A stretch of 64,000 bases of DNA from Lateolabrax maculatus (GCA_031216445.1 CM062201.1:5263501-5327500), one strand, 5' to 3'; positions 23,941-35,737 are shown, counted from the first letter of the stretch. The notes: a model not told the origin generated them from the letters alone. Program-made: numbers and translations.

Positions 23941-26900
23941 ACCACCACCATACATGCTGGGTAAACAATGATGTCAGGTGAGCATCCGGGGGCCTCTTCT
24001 TTTCAGAGAATATGTAAGCAAGTAAAAGGTTTGAGATAGATGACTTCTTGATGAAAGGAAGACCATTGACTTTTACAAAGAACAACAAACAGCGAGTGTT
24101 TTAATAGTGGGGATAAGAGGCCAAACCCCTCTCTCTCCACCACCAACAGCAAAGCCTCATCATGTTGCTCAGGCCCACTGATGTGTGCTATGTTATACTG
24201 ACATGGGAACTTTTTGTCTGTTGGGTAACGGTACACATGTCCTACCTGGCCCAGTGCAGGACAACTTCATGTGAAGACTAAAGGTCACCAAAGAGAGAAA
24301 AAGACCACAACCTTACTACACAGAGACGATGTGATCTGCATATTGATATTGTATGTTTGTTGTCCAGCTTTTCTTTTGGGTATGTTTTTATACCTACGTG
24401 CCTGTGTATAATACATTTCTTATCTTTGTGTAGCTTATTGGCAAAGTCGGCCTGGAAACAAACATTGGATCATCAAAATGCCTTTTAAGATCAACCCAAT
24501 GTCAAGTAAATGTGCAGGCTGGAGAACCAAAACAATGGGCTAAAAGAGGCTATAAACTGTAAAACAGTGGATTTGGGTGTTAATTCTTTACATGCAGTTT
24601 TAAGGAAATTAGATCACAATTATACAGCTACTGTATTAGGATTTCTTTTTAATTTCCAGCTATATACATTTAACAAGACATTAACCGATCAAACAACAGG
24701 ATTTAGAACAAACAATACATTTTAGGTACGAGAAATTCATGGGTAATCACTAAGTATATTCAGATGTTTTGTGCTTATCCATCCCTACGTTTTATGACAC
24801 ATCCTGCGCACAGGCAGAATGGGGCTGACCATATTCCCATCCAGCCTTTTGGGAGATGTAATAAACTAACTAATAAACTAAACAAAAACAAATGTACTTT
24901 TTCAGTTATTATGTGGGAAACCACTAGATTATCTGGTGATTCATTCTGGGTCTCAACCAGTGATGGTGTTTTTGGAGACCTCATCCCTCTCTTAAATCCC
25001 CCAGGTTTTACTACTAACCATTAGAGAGAAGCCTCGGTTTAGTTCCCAGAGTCACACCCCTTATGTTCCTTGTTCTCACTCTCTCTCATTTACTTAGATT
25101 TAGATTTCACATAGAGAAACCAGTCAAAGCTTTGTCAAGATTACATTACACAGGCCTTTTGTGCGCTGGGAGAGCGCAGGTAAATGAAGTATGCACGTGT
25201 GTGCATGTGTGTGTCTTTAAACTTTGTACATGTGTGTGTCTGTATTTTTGTTGATGTGTCATGGTGTTTTCACAGAGGGCCATTCTAACCTTTGGAGCTG
25301 TTTAAACGCAGCCTCTCCCTTCCTGTAATGGAATTCCTCCTGTCCAAAGAATTCTCCAAAACAAATTTATAATTAGAGGTCCCTTTCCAACAGCATCCTG
25401 CAGTGAGTGGATTATCTAGGGTTAGATAAAGAGAATTAATAAGGAAACAAAGAGGTCTCTGTACAAAGTGTCATGGCCGTCAAGAAAAACTCATCAATAT
25501 CTGATTGGTGGTTTTAATCTATGTTATTTCTTCGACCAGACCTTTTTTATTGTCGGCATTTTTTATTAGTCGGCATTGTGAGCATATTAACATTATTCAA
25601 AAACCACAGGACTTCCTGTCACATTAAAAAAAGACTGTGTTTTTTTTATTTTTTTATTTTTTTATCATGTTTATTTATTTGAGCGAGGATATGAGAGAGA
25701 GTGGGGGTATCTGTCGAAGGTCCTGCCAGATTCACACTCAGACATTAAATGCCCAAGACGACAACAACAATACCGACAAACTAAATTACAGAACAAACAT
25801 ATTTTGACAAAGTGTGTGTATATATATTTTTTTATAGTATGTCAAAGCTAGGTCCCAACAGTGGTGCAGCAAATGTAGGCAATGTTCCACTTTGTGACCA
25901 ACATTTGTACTGTATTTGTATTTGTTCAACATAAACAGCCTGCTGAAGCTAACCAAGCAATTTTTTTTTATTTTTATCGCTCTTTTTTTTTTTAATCCAA
26001 CTTTTTAGCTGTATTGTCTGTGGTCTATAAACGTCTCGGTCCTGCTGTTATCAAAGATATGTCAGAACTAGCAACCACCCGCCCCCCAACCCCCCAATGG
26101 ACTTGCGTCTTTTGTTGAGCCAGATCCTGTGATGGTCTAGGGCTTATGGGAAATGGTGTTTAAGACAGCTAAAAACATAAAGTTTGAATAAACTATGAAA
26201 CTAGATGACCATTAGATTAAATGACCATCCTTCTGTTAACATATGGAGTGAACAATGCGACATGCTGTTGAGTATTTACCTATATTCCAGATTTTAAGGT
26301 ATTTGACTTACTACAAATGTCAATGGGATTTAAATGAGGTTTGTTTGGAGGTATGTAGTATTTTATAGTCAAAGTACATTTTGTTGGACTAATGAATTTG
26401 TCAAAACCTCTGTGGTCAGCATTTTCCATGGGGTAAAGATATTTTAGGTTTAGTGTGGTAAAAGTAGCATTCATTCTTTACCATGACATAATGAGCTTAA
26501 CTAGATATAAACCCAATGGCAGACTACCACCCTTTCCCATGCTAGAAATATGTTTAGCATGCTCGCAAACAACATGCTGCTGGTAAACAACTATGGTATT
26601 ATTATTGGGTAAATGCGGCTGCTTATCAAACTAGACCTCTGACTGACAGTTAAGCTTTGCAAGCGTTTGCTTCTATATTTGAAGCTCGTCATACAACAGT
26701 TAGGAATGTGTGAAAATGCAGGATGATATGCTCCGCCACGCCGCAAAACTATGGGCCACCCTGGGTTTTGTGGGCGTGGGATGTGCGAGCAACGTTGAAG
26801 ATAAAAGTTAGGGTGGAGCTGGGTCTGTGGCCTTTGAGCAGACATGTTTATAGCTCTTACTTGCCACTGAGTGCTGCTAAAAACTCCATACGGCTGATTT

Positions 26901-28119
26901 TACACCGTACTCTTGTAATAGTTTTGTACTGTATCGTCTTCATTCCTACCATTTACCGCAGAGCAGCACAGTCAGACCTGCAGTTTTTATCATCTACCCT
27001 TTGCTCTGGAATGTGAGTTAGTTACTCATTCAAAAAATGCCAAGGTTAATGAAACCGCTTCGGATAACGTGATTCTAGTGTCAGTGAATTAAAAAAGGTC
27101 ACTCGTCTGAAAGGGGGTAAAAAAACAATCGACTCTGTTATTTCATTAAGATTAAGCATTTGCGTCATCATGGGCAAATCTGGGTGCCTTTCACTTGTTG
27201 AACTCCGCTTTGGAACATCTTTGTGCAAGAGTTTTAGGCTGGATTCATCCACACCAGAGAGCTGCACCGCTGTATTTTTAGCCGAGCATAGGCGGTAATC
27301 ATCGTACTCCTTTGGGTGTATGGCTTGCGACTTATTGGTCACCAAGTTCTTCTTGGTTAGTTTCCACGGAAACCAGACGAATGACTCACTCAACAAGCTC
27401 AGCCAATGCAGCTCTTCAGTTTGGGAGGCGAGTGTCGGATTTCCAGTTCTGTGGAAAATGAAAATGGGGAGAGAAGAGAAAAAAAAACTGCGGCTGGATG
27501 GAGGCACTCTGCCCAGTTCTGTTCTTACTTAATCTGCCCTCTGTGCCTCCTCCTCCACTGCCTCCTCCACGTCTCTGCTCTCCCACACTCCTGTTTTCCC
27601 TCTTTTCATCCATCACTCTCTTTCAATTTCGTCCTTTATCCCTCACATTCACCCCCCACCCCCACCCCCACCCTCCCTTGCACCTTTTTTCTGTCCCCCC
27701 TCCACTGCCCTTGACCTCCACAACTCTAAGCGCATTGGCAGCTGGGAACAGTGGCAAGACTTACAGTAACTGTTTAAAACAAATTGATATTCTGTTCCCA
27801 GAAGAGGTAGTTTGAGTTGACATTAGCATGTTTACTAATCTGTCGTGCCTGTGAGGCCAAAGATCTCATTTTGGTGAGTCAGGCTGCCACTGAGCTGAGC
27901 ATTTACTTGCCACTGTTTGGATTCTGATTGCAGGTTTTGATGAACACTTCCTGTGGGCAGTCTATGTTATCTCGCACAGAGCATTTATTCCGCCAATTAC
28001 ACTAAATCGACTGCATCTACTTTGATGAATTCTTTTGATTGTTTTTCCACTATTTTCTCCCATCACAGCTTCCATTCCTCTTCCATTACTTTCCCTCAGT
28101 CCTACTCACAAACTTTGTG

Positions 28120-28150
<31 letters not shown>

Positions 28151-28153
28151 ACA
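28120..28153. repeat. (CA)n microsatellite
   Basis: About 16 CA units with one GA interruption. Confidence 0.95.
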
Positions 28154-29910
28154 CCACACCCTTCTCCTTCCACCACCGGTCCCTCACTTCTCCCCCTCTT
28201 TTGCTCCCACTGGGAGGAGGCCCAGTGAGGTGGGAGCACTGGATGACTGACTGACTCCCGCCCGACACACCCAACAGATGTGTGGGGCAGAGGGAAACAT
28301 CAAGAATGTGTTTTCAATCCGTGTGACACAGTGAGAGATGATTCATGGTTTATCTATGTTAAGCCTGTTAAAGGTTTTACTAGGGAAAAAGAAGAAAGAG
28401 ATGAAACAGTGGCTGTTTACACTGCAGGGCTCTGACCTGTCGTGACTCATGCCCAGCTTAGAGAAAGTTCTCAATGAACTCCTACTTTCGGCTAAAACTG
28501 TTAGGTGTAACTCATGATAGCTGCTGATAACACTTTACAGGCCTATTAATGTTAACGTCAAATAAAAGGATCCATTTATCTGTCAAATGAATGAGGAGGC
28601 AGTCCATGAATTTCTACACTCGGGGTGATGCAATGTGCTTGCAACACTTGGTATGTGGAGTTCATCTTTAATTTGAAAATAATTTAATCACATTTTTTGG
28701 GAACTGCAACATTAATCTGAGACTTGGCTGCATACCCTCACATGGGTGGCACATTAAGAATCACGTTACCACGCTTACAGATTATTTAATTTAACTACAT
28801 TACAGTGTTTTTTGTTTTGAAACCTTAAAGTAGCTTCATCTCAACTTTATAAAGCATTTTTACACAGAACAAGAACTGTAGATTTTGTCCACCACCGTTC
28901 ACATTGCAGTCCTTTTACTAAGTGAAAGGGATCCCTTCAGGGTGAGTATGGAGAGGAGGAACAACTAGGGTAACCAATAACTTTTTAACATACATATGGC
29001 ATGCAAGTATTGTATTTGGTAAACCATTAACTAAAGTTAGACATTAGAGGCAAATGGGTTATACAACAGAACAGGCCTATTTGGGCAGGTAATTATTTTC
29101 AGATAGCTCACGAAGACAGCTCACGACAACAGATAGTGAGACTGCCACGAGGAGCCTCTCACAGCAGGCACACTGTCACACACTTTACATAATGACAGCT
29201 GCAGGGCATACAACTTTGCAACTGGCACAAATTAGGAAACTATTTGTCAGATTGTAATTGGGAAACCAGTCTTGTCAGAATCTGGCAGAATGATCTGTGG
29301 TGCTGTCTGTGGAATGTTGCAATTGAATATTTCCCAAAAAATGGGACATTGTAATGATGAATAGTGGATTGATTTGGAAAGGTTGAAGTCAAGCTGTATA
29401 ATCATCCCCACATGTCCCAAAAATGTCCCTGCCAATTACCAAAATCTGTTGCTCCCCACATCTCTATTAACAATATATGAACAGAGTGTTAACATAAAGT
29501 TATGCAGTGATTAAACTGAGACCAAAAGAGGTCAGTTTGCATCAAGGGGCATACAGGAATTGACTGACTAATGTAAATAAACAGAAAGCAGAGACACAGG
29601 ACTGCTTGGGAATGGCATGGGAATAGAGGCCTTCTGCCTATTATGGGAGAAGCCTAAAGAACTGCAGGTCAGAATGTGAATTTCTCAGAAGCTGAAAGAA
29701 TTTCCCGCACTCACAACAGACTTGTGTGTGTGGGAGGATGCTGGATGGAGGCCAGACAGCCGTCACTGTCTACGTGCATCACAGGGAAGAGTTGACTTAC
29801 ATATGTGTGTTATATAATGGCATGTAAAAGTTTGAAGTCATTTGTCTATTCCTCTGTTTCATTAGCAGATTTCCAAAGTTTGACTATCCAACTATTTTAT
29901 TTAAACAATC

Positions 29911-29996
29911 TTATTTGCTTTCTTACTGAGAGTTAGATGAGAAGATTGATATCACTGCCAGCAACCAGTTAGCACAGCTTAGCATGCTAGGCAAGG
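29911..29996 (+). mobile_element. Family A repeat, left-arm fragment
   Basis: It contains CTTACTGAGAGTTAGATGAG, AAGATTGATATCACTGCC and GCTTAGCATGCT, matching the left arm of the family. It pairs in inverted orientation with 30531-30825 and the two may be ends of one element. Confidence 0.6.
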
Positions 29997-30530
29997 GAGT
30001 ATAAAAATGACCAGTTCAGTCAGAACCACTATTACAAAAGAACTTGATCTACATGCAGTAGATATATTTGCAGATATATTTGTTAGATGTATTTGGCGGT
30101 ATGCTCTGTTCTGGGACCTCCCTGCCCCTCCATGCGCACACATGGAAAGCCTAAGGCAGGGAGAGCAGCGGCAAGAACTCCCGTAGGGTACAGAACAGAG
30201 CAGGCATCAATGACAAATGACAGAAATGACATTGATAGTTCAGACACAGCATGAAGGGAGGCGCTGGGGTGGAGGTGCTGAGGAAGCAGCCAGGATAGGC
30301 AGGCTAAAGCAGCTTAAATAGGGCGCCCTGAATGAGCTCGCCAATAGATGTGTAGAAGGGAATCAGCTGGTGTGGCTGCTGGATTGCAGTGGTCAGCTGA
30401 TGTAGCTGGGATATTGAGCTGAGCTTGACTCCGTGGCCTGCCTGAACTAACGAAATGCCCAATTTGTGGTTTTACACACTGGTATGTGTGGGACAATTTC
30501 TTAGCAGGGGCAGTGTCTTCCTAGAGTCTT
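29997..30530. other. Unassigned segment between two family A arms
   Basis: Moderately GC-rich sequence (GGCAGGGAGAGCAGCGGC, GGGCGCCCTGAATGAGC) unlike family A. It may be a nested insertion. Confidence 0.4.
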
Positions 30531-30825
30531 GCCATCACTGCGAGGTAGCCAGGAAACCAGCAGAGACTACAGGAGTCTCTTTGCCAAGAAACAGTCTGGT
30601 AAATACCACTTGATGTTTTTGTATGAATGCACAAACAAGATAAAACATGTTAATTAGTGAGCTATGGAGGGGCTGGTAGGCAGATTATGTTACCTTTGGG
30701 ACAATGCCAGGCTAGCCGTTTCCCCCCGTTATTTAACACACGAGAGTGGTATCCCCTCATCTCATCTAGCTCTCGACAAGGAGGTGAATAAGCATATTTA
30801 GCAAAATGTTGAACTATTCCTTTAA
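30531..30825 (-). mobile_element. Family A repeat, right arm
   Basis: This segment is the reverse complement of the left arm, ending ..GTTGAACTATTCCTTTAA. It includes GTTAATTAGTGAGCTATGGA and GCCAGGCTAGCCGTTTCC. The CACTGCGAGGTAGCCAGG block near 30540 looks like the centre (loop) of the foldback. Confidence 0.65.
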
Positions 30826-30969
30826 GGCAATTATAAATTATGAATAGGAAATAATTTATAATCAGCAAATAGACTATACATGCACAACTGTGATTGTGGT
30901 GATTGTTTTGCTCCTTAACACAAAGCTAAAAACAGTCACAGACAAGATGATACACTTTTTGTTGGTCAT

Positions 30970-30975
30970 TTTATT
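30970..30975 (-). other. Polyadenylation signal of the K18-like paralogue
   Basis: AATAAA on the minus strand lies about 26 nt past the stop codon and is followed by a T/G-rich stretch. It would give an unusually short 3' UTR of about 45-50 nt. No other AATAAA was seen close by. Confidence 0.6.
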
Positions 30976-31000
30976 TTTGTTTGTACAAAGGGTTCTGTTT

Positions 31001-31130
31001 TTAATTAAGGGCATGCTTTTCACTGGATTTGATGTCTTTGCTCTCTGACACCACTTTGCCATCCACCAGAGTCTGAGTGACTGTCACCACTTTGGTGTGG
31101 ACCATCTTTGGATCAACCGCTTCCTCTAGT
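31001..31130 (-). CDS. K18-like paralogue, coding exon 7 (tail and stop)
   Basis: This 130-bp exon encodes LEEAVDPKMVHTKVVTVTQT, then LVDGKVVSESKD and a short end ..KHALN, with stop TAA at 31003-31001. The acceptor is TTTTCCAG. The tail is short as in K18, and VDGKVVSE is the conserved K18 tail core. Confidence 0.93.
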
Positions 31131-34100
31131 CTGGAAAAATGAACGAAAGAGTAAAATCAGTACATGGTAGTTCTAGTTTATTCACTGGAATAAGATACTT
31201 AGTGCTGGTATCCACATGGTGAAACTCATTACTGTTACTTTCCATATCCTTCATGTTTGCATGAAGCTAATTTGAATCAAATTTGCAAAAGCTTCCCAGA
31301 GATGAACAAAGCTCTAATATCTGTCAGCTCACGTTTGGCGTTTAGCAAAGGTATCAACTGTATTTTTACTGCATTTTTTATTTTCCTACCGTTTAAGTCT
31401 TCTCATACTCACTGTAAGTCTTCCTCACCGTCCAGCAGCCTCCTGTACTCGGCAATCTCGGCCTCCAATTTCACCTTGATGTTGAGCAGTTGCTCGTACG
31501 CTCTTGAGTTCTGCTGGATGTCGGCGCGGATCTGAGTGAGCTCCTCCTGCAGCTTCAGGATGACCACGTTGTACTTCTCCAACTCCATGTTGTAACGCAT
31601 CTCGATGTCACGCAGGGTGGCCTCCAGGGACGCTTTCTGTCGAGAGGTGAAGAAGAAGCTTGATTATGCTATTGACTGATGCGGTAGAGAAACGGAATGA
31701 CAGTTTTGTCGGCTTTCTTTCCGAGGGTTAGATGAAAAGATTGATACCAGTCACGTCTGTACGATAAATATGCAGCTACAGCTAGCAGCGGTTGGCTTAG
31801 CACAACGACTGGAAACGGGGAAACGGAAAACAAAATCCACCTACCAGCGCCTCTGATGTTACGCTCACACATTACACATTGCAAAACCGCAACCTGTCGT
31901 TCTTACACTGGTGGTAGTACGGATTAAACAAATGTGAGGTGACATATCAATTAGTGAGCTGAACTGAGCTAACCGTCTCCTGGCTGTAGCTTCACATTTG
32001 GTGTCAATCTTCTCATCCAACTGGAATAAGTGCATTCTCCAGAAAGTTCAAACTATTCCTTTAAACAAACACTTCCCGAGGAGTATAATACTTAGCAGTT
32101 GCCACGTATGAATGTAATCTGCAGCTCAAAGACAGGACATTATGGAAGATAAATGTGCATGATAAAACTGCAACCACCAGAGAGTTTCACTAATTATGTA
32201 AACCGGCACAAATGTTCTTACCAGACTAAGTGCAGACTGCAGTTCAATGTCCAGTGTCTGATACCTCCTCCTGGTTTCAGTCATCACACTTGTGGCTTCC
32301 TTCAGGGCGGTTGTGCTCTCAGTCACTTGGACCTGCACCTCTGTGATCTGGAGACAAGATGGAATACACACAGTACATGAAAAAAGGTACTCAACAAACA
32401 CAGCTAAACAACACAGTCAACCTGGAATGTGTTTGAAGAATATGCGTTGGGGAATTACCTGAGATTCATGCCACACTTTGAGCTCCTCCTGGTTCTTCAG
32501 TGCTATCTTCTCATACTTAGCCCTCATCTCCTCCATGATCTTGGCCAGGTCCTGTCCTTTAGGAGCGTCAACATCCACATGGACGCCAACCTGGGAGATC
32601 TGGGCACGCAATTCAGCAACATCCTGTTGAGGAGGAAATAGTCAGGGAGGGATTTCCGGAAGGTTAGGTGGTTTATCCTGTGCAAAGAGGTTAAGGAACA
32701 AACAGATTGCCAAAATGGCGAGTATTTACAGTAGCATTGAAATTATTGAATAGGTCCTCCCATTGTTTAGTTTGATCAGGCCAAATGCAGTTGTCTTCAT
32801 ACAAATCATTTTCGAACGCCCCTCACCGCCTCATGGTTCTGCTTAAGGCTGATCAGCTCTTCCTTCAGAGACTCAAAGTCGCTCTCCAGGTGCAGGCGAA
32901 TAACATTGGTGTCATCCAGAAGCTTCCTCAGTCTGGCCACATCTGCCTCCACCGTCTGGCGCATGGACATCTCATACTCCATCCTAACAAAACATACTGT
33001 ATATCAGATGTTTTCTCTCGCTGGATGGGGAGCCTGTTTCATTTTGCACACACGGCTGAACACTCACTTGATTCTGAAGTCGTCTGAAGCCAGGCTTGCG
33101 TTGTCAAGAGCAATGGCAAGATGTGCATTGCCCTTTATCATGTCAAATATCTGAAAGACAATTATTTTTTTGTAAATGTCAGTGTGTGAAATACAAACAC
33201 ACTCTGTGTGGCGCTTAGTGTATTCAGTGTTTCCAGTCAATTTGATGGACCGCAAACTGTAATTTTCACTTTGATAAATGTTGCAGGTGAAAGAACACGC
33301 CTTTGATAACGCGCTGTAAGTCATAAAAGAACAAAGCAGGTTATCTTTATCTCTGCCTGGAGATGAAGATACAAGTCTACAGGTGATAAATGTTGTGAAA
33401 TCAGTTAGTGAGACACATGGCCAATTTAAAGTGTAGGACGTATGACAATAAAAAACTTTAAGGTATTCAGCCTGAAATGACTTTTGCCCCAACATGATGT
33501 CACATTTACAAGTTATGGAAAGTGGATGGAGATCTCGGTTAATAAAAAGTTCTGCATGATTAAAAAACTACAATTTCTAAGAAATTTTTGGGCATTAGTT
33601 TGTCATACACAGTACTACATTAGAAAAGATATTTTGTGCACGAGTGTGACACATTTAGTGGCATTCAGAACACCAGAACACTGACGGAGACCCAGATTTA
33701 TCACTCTACAATCTTCTTTATGCTGTTTTGGCATTGTGACCAGACTAATACTAGTATCATTAAGATAGACTGATTGATTAATTGACTCACCTTGGCCCTC
33801 AGATCTGCGATGATGGCATTGTACTTGCCATAGTCCCTTCCCTCCAGGGGGCCTCTCTTCTCCATGACCTCTCTGATCTTAATCTCCAGCTTGCCGTTGG
33901 CCTTCTCCAGATTCCTCACCGTCTCCAGGTAGCTAGACAGGCGGTCGTTCAGGTGCTGCATGGTGACCTTCTCGTTCCCGATGGCCAGGGTTCCAGAAGT
34001 GGACTCAGAGGACATGGATTGGTAGTCATACCCACCCCCGAAGCCGCTGCCAACCCGTGTGCCGTAGGTGGCGGTTGAGATCCTGGTTCCATGGCCGCCT

Positions 34101-34201
34101 GCCCCTCCGCTTACACTGTAGGCATAGGCATGAGGTCTTTGAAAGCCTGTCGAATGGACACCAAGAATCTGAGAACTCTGCCGTTTAATCAGGGGCTCCA
34201 T
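31001..34201 (-). CDS. Keratin, type I cytoskeletal 18-like (paralogue, 7 coding exons)
   Basis: The gene encodes a type I intermediate filament protein that would pair with a type II keratin (K8-type) to form cytoplasmic filaments of simple epithelia. Joining seven exons with GT-AG introns gives 1,296 nt, 431 residues. The head (1 to about 75) is Ser/Gly/Tyr-rich. The rod begins at NEKVTMQHLNDRLSSYLETV (residues 76-95) and ends at YRRLLDGEE (378-386). A 45-residue tail containing VTQTLVDGKVVSES follows, matching the K18 tail pattern. The EKRGP motif after coil 1A and HVDVDAPKGQDLAKIMEEMR in linker L12/coil 2 also resemble K18. Exon sizes are 411, 83, 157, 165, 126, 224 and 130 bp. The start is the first ATG after a TATA box about 100 bp upstream. 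One oddity is that residue 377 is Glu where type I keratins have Thr in the rod-end signature. It lies about 2 kb downstream of a second K18-type gene in the same orientation, so tandem duplication is likely. Confidence 0.95.
31413..31636 (-). CDS. K18-like paralogue, coding exon 6 (end of rod)
   Basis: This 224-bp exon runs from KASLEATLRDIEMRYNMELE to LLDGEEDLQ, with donor GTGAGT. The rod-end signature reads IAEYRRLLDGEE, with Glu at the position normally held by Thr. The exon is 3 bp longer than exon 6 of the neighbouring keratin (221 bp). The extra codon is at the GEED junction. Confidence 0.95.
31700..32064 (-). mobile_element. Family A foldback repeat inside intron 5 of the K18-like gene
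   Basis: The left part (from about 31709, GGCTTTCTTTCCGAGGGTTA..) and the right part (to ..AACTATTCCTTTAA at 32064) are diverged inverted copies of the same sequence, including TAGCTTCA/TGCAGCTACA-type blocks. It matches the dispersed element seen at 19416, 29911-30825 and 39058. It appears to be a non-autonomous foldback transposon. Confidence 0.65.
32222..32347 (-). CDS. K18-like paralogue, coding exon 5 (coil 2)
   Basis: This 126-bp exon runs from ITEVQVQVTESTTALKEATS to DIELQSALSL. The acceptor is TCTCCAG and the donor is GTAAGAA. It is a heptad-type helix segment. Confidence 0.95.
32459..32623 (-). CDS. K18-like paralogue, coding exon 4 (end of 1B, linker L12)
   Basis: This 165-bp exon runs from DVAELRAQISQVGVHVDVDA to EELKVWHESQ. 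The HVDVDAPKGQDLAKIM stretch closely resembles the K18 linker region. The acceptor is CAACAG and the donor is GTAATT. Confidence 0.95.
32827..32983 (-). CDS. K18-like paralogue, coding exon 3 (coil 1B)
   Basis: This 157-bp exon encodes MEYEMSMRQTVEADVARLRK and on to LKQNHEA. The acceptor is TTGTTAG and the donor is GTGAGG. Its length matches the family exon and the neighbouring gene. Confidence 0.95.
33068..33150 (-). CDS. K18-like paralogue, coding exon 2
   Basis: This 83-bp exon encodes IFDMIKGNAHLAIALDNASL and on to DDFRIK. It is flanked by acceptor TTTCAG and donor GTGAGTG. The 83-bp length is the usual second-exon size in type I keratin genes. Confidence 0.95.
33791..34201 (-). CDS. K18-like paralogue, coding exon 1 (head, coil 1A)
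   Basis: This 411-bp exon holds 137 complete codons. It runs from ATG at 34201-34199 to ..ADLRAK, followed by donor GTGAGT at 33790. It carries the head and the helix-initiation motif (MQHLNDRLSSYLETVRNLE). The head differs from the neighbouring keratin at its first 30 residues (MEPLIKRQSSQILG...) but shares the SGGAGG..TRIS block. Confidence 0.95.
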
Positions 34202-34299
34202 TGCTGAAAATAATGTGCTGATCAGAGGAAGAAGCAGTGTGTCCTGGTACAGCGGGGTTTTGCAGCTGAGAGTGGAGGACGGAGTGAAGTCCCGGGGTC

Positions 34300-34307
34300 T
34301 TTATATA
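34300..34307 (-). promoter_or_regulatory. TATA box of the K18-like paralogue
   Basis: The minus strand reads TATATAAA about 100 bp upstream of the ATG. This predicts a transcription start near 34270 and a 5' UTR of about 70 nt. Two CCAAT motifs on the plus strand (34406-34410 and 34416-34420), which are inverted relative to the gene, lie about 100 bp further upstream. Assignment as the functional core promoter is inferred from position. Confidence 0.75.
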
Positions 34308-34511
34308 TCACTCTGAAGGGCAATATTCCTTCCTGTCACTACTCTCCTATCTATATTACGTTTTTTACCTTTAGCCTTCTTGCTTAGACTTTGTCCCCAC
34401 AACCCCCAATGTGAACCAATCTCTCAAAGGCAAAAAGGTTTGCTGGCATTTTCACACTGATAGTGTGTAATAAATGAGCTGTATCTATGGTAACTATGAT
34501 ATCAACAGAAG

Positions 34512-34870
34512 CTTAAAGGATTAGGCTGGCCATGTTCAACATTTCTCTTATTGTCAATGAATTCCATGAAAAGACTAAAACCAACAAACAGTGATCCCAT
34601 AAACAAATATTGTCTGTGTATCTAAAAGGGGGACCTGTTCCTTCATTATACTGAACATGGTTATTGTATTTGTTTTGTCAAAACATACACTGTCCTGATG
34701 TTGTAAATACTTACCAGATGCGTATTAATCCGCAGCTGGAAATAGTCCCCAACAAATGCACTTATTACTCATGTTGTAGTTAAGTTTACTAAAACAACCA
34801 CTGTTTTAAGTAGTTATTTTGCCTTTTTTTTTTTATTTTATGAATGGAAGTCAGAGAGCATTAAGTGACA
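34512..34870 (+). mobile_element. Family C element, partial second copy
   Basis: It begins CTTAAAGGATTAGGCTGGCC and is collinear with the 10588 copy through CCTTCATTA.., GTATTAATCCGCAGCTGGAA and CCAACAAATGCACTTATT. No clear right terminal repeat was seen. It lies in the spacer directly upstream of the K18-like promoter. Confidence 0.6.
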
Positions 34871-35438
34871 AACTGGTTTAGTTTTTTTACTTGAAATTTG
34901 TTGACAATAAGAAAAATATAGAATTACACCAGCATTAACTTTCAACAAGGTGTTTTCGGGTTAAAAATGCAAGGGATTGGTAGGGGCATGATACTTTAAG
35001 TACCTGTGAGGCCATGAAACATGACCCATGAAGATTCCAGTATATTACACAGTGATTTCTAATACTATGGGGAAGATGAAATTTATCATGGCAACAATCA
35101 TTTTATCCTTCATTCGTGGCGATCGGAAGTTAAGCAACAGAATTTCCCCATTCAGGTTACAAAATAATCTACCAGGAATGTGCACTTGCATGTAATTGGT
35201 TGGTCTACACACTGATCCTGCATTGGCACACCCAATCTGCCAAAGCAGTGGTCTCATTGAAATGAATGAAAGGGCTACATTTTTTCACAGTAAGATATCA
35301 GTGTACCTTTTTAAAAGTGGAGAGGAAGAAGACTGCAAGCTGAAGTTATTAATGGATTCATAAATGAACTCTAAAGCTTAAATTAGGCAAAGGGTTAAGT
35401 GTTCCTATTTTTATGTAAATATGTATATTTATATGTAT

Positions 35439-35491
<53 letters not shown>

Positions 35492-35737
35492 GACAGACAC
35501 CAATCAAGACTTCAGTGTGTCATAAGAATTAATATATTGCTGTTGGGTGGGAAAGCAGTTATTATTCCTCTGTTTATCTGCTGTTGTTATATGTCCTTCA
35601 TCTTTATTTATTCATGCATTCATTTTATTCCTCTGTCATGTTATGATAGTATGATTATCATACATGTATTAGCATATATGATTTGCAGTTTCAAACAAAA
35701 CACCATGTCCACACTAAGATACATTTCACGATTGGAC
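34871..35737. other. Spacer between keratin genes
   Basis: It holds the compound (AC)n(AT)n microsatellite. No gene is seen. Confidence 0.6.
35442..35490. repeat. Compound (AC)n(AT)n microsatellite
   Basis: About 15 AC units followed by about 9 AT units, in the spacer between the two keratin genes. Confidence 0.95.

Larger units (their letters stand above)
19671..29910. other. Intergenic, no gene seen
   Basis: Apart from the family B copy and microsatellites, no gene is recognised. 25300-25530 is AT-balanced, repeat-free sequence that looks like a possible conserved non-coding element. Confidence 0.5.

Noticed and set aside
27046..27507. 153-codon minus frame
   Set aside because: No homology is recognised, the start lies in a poly-Phe stretch, and there are no convincing splice signals.
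33782..34078. 98-codon plus-strand frame
   Set aside because: It is antisense to exon 1 of the K18-like gene.
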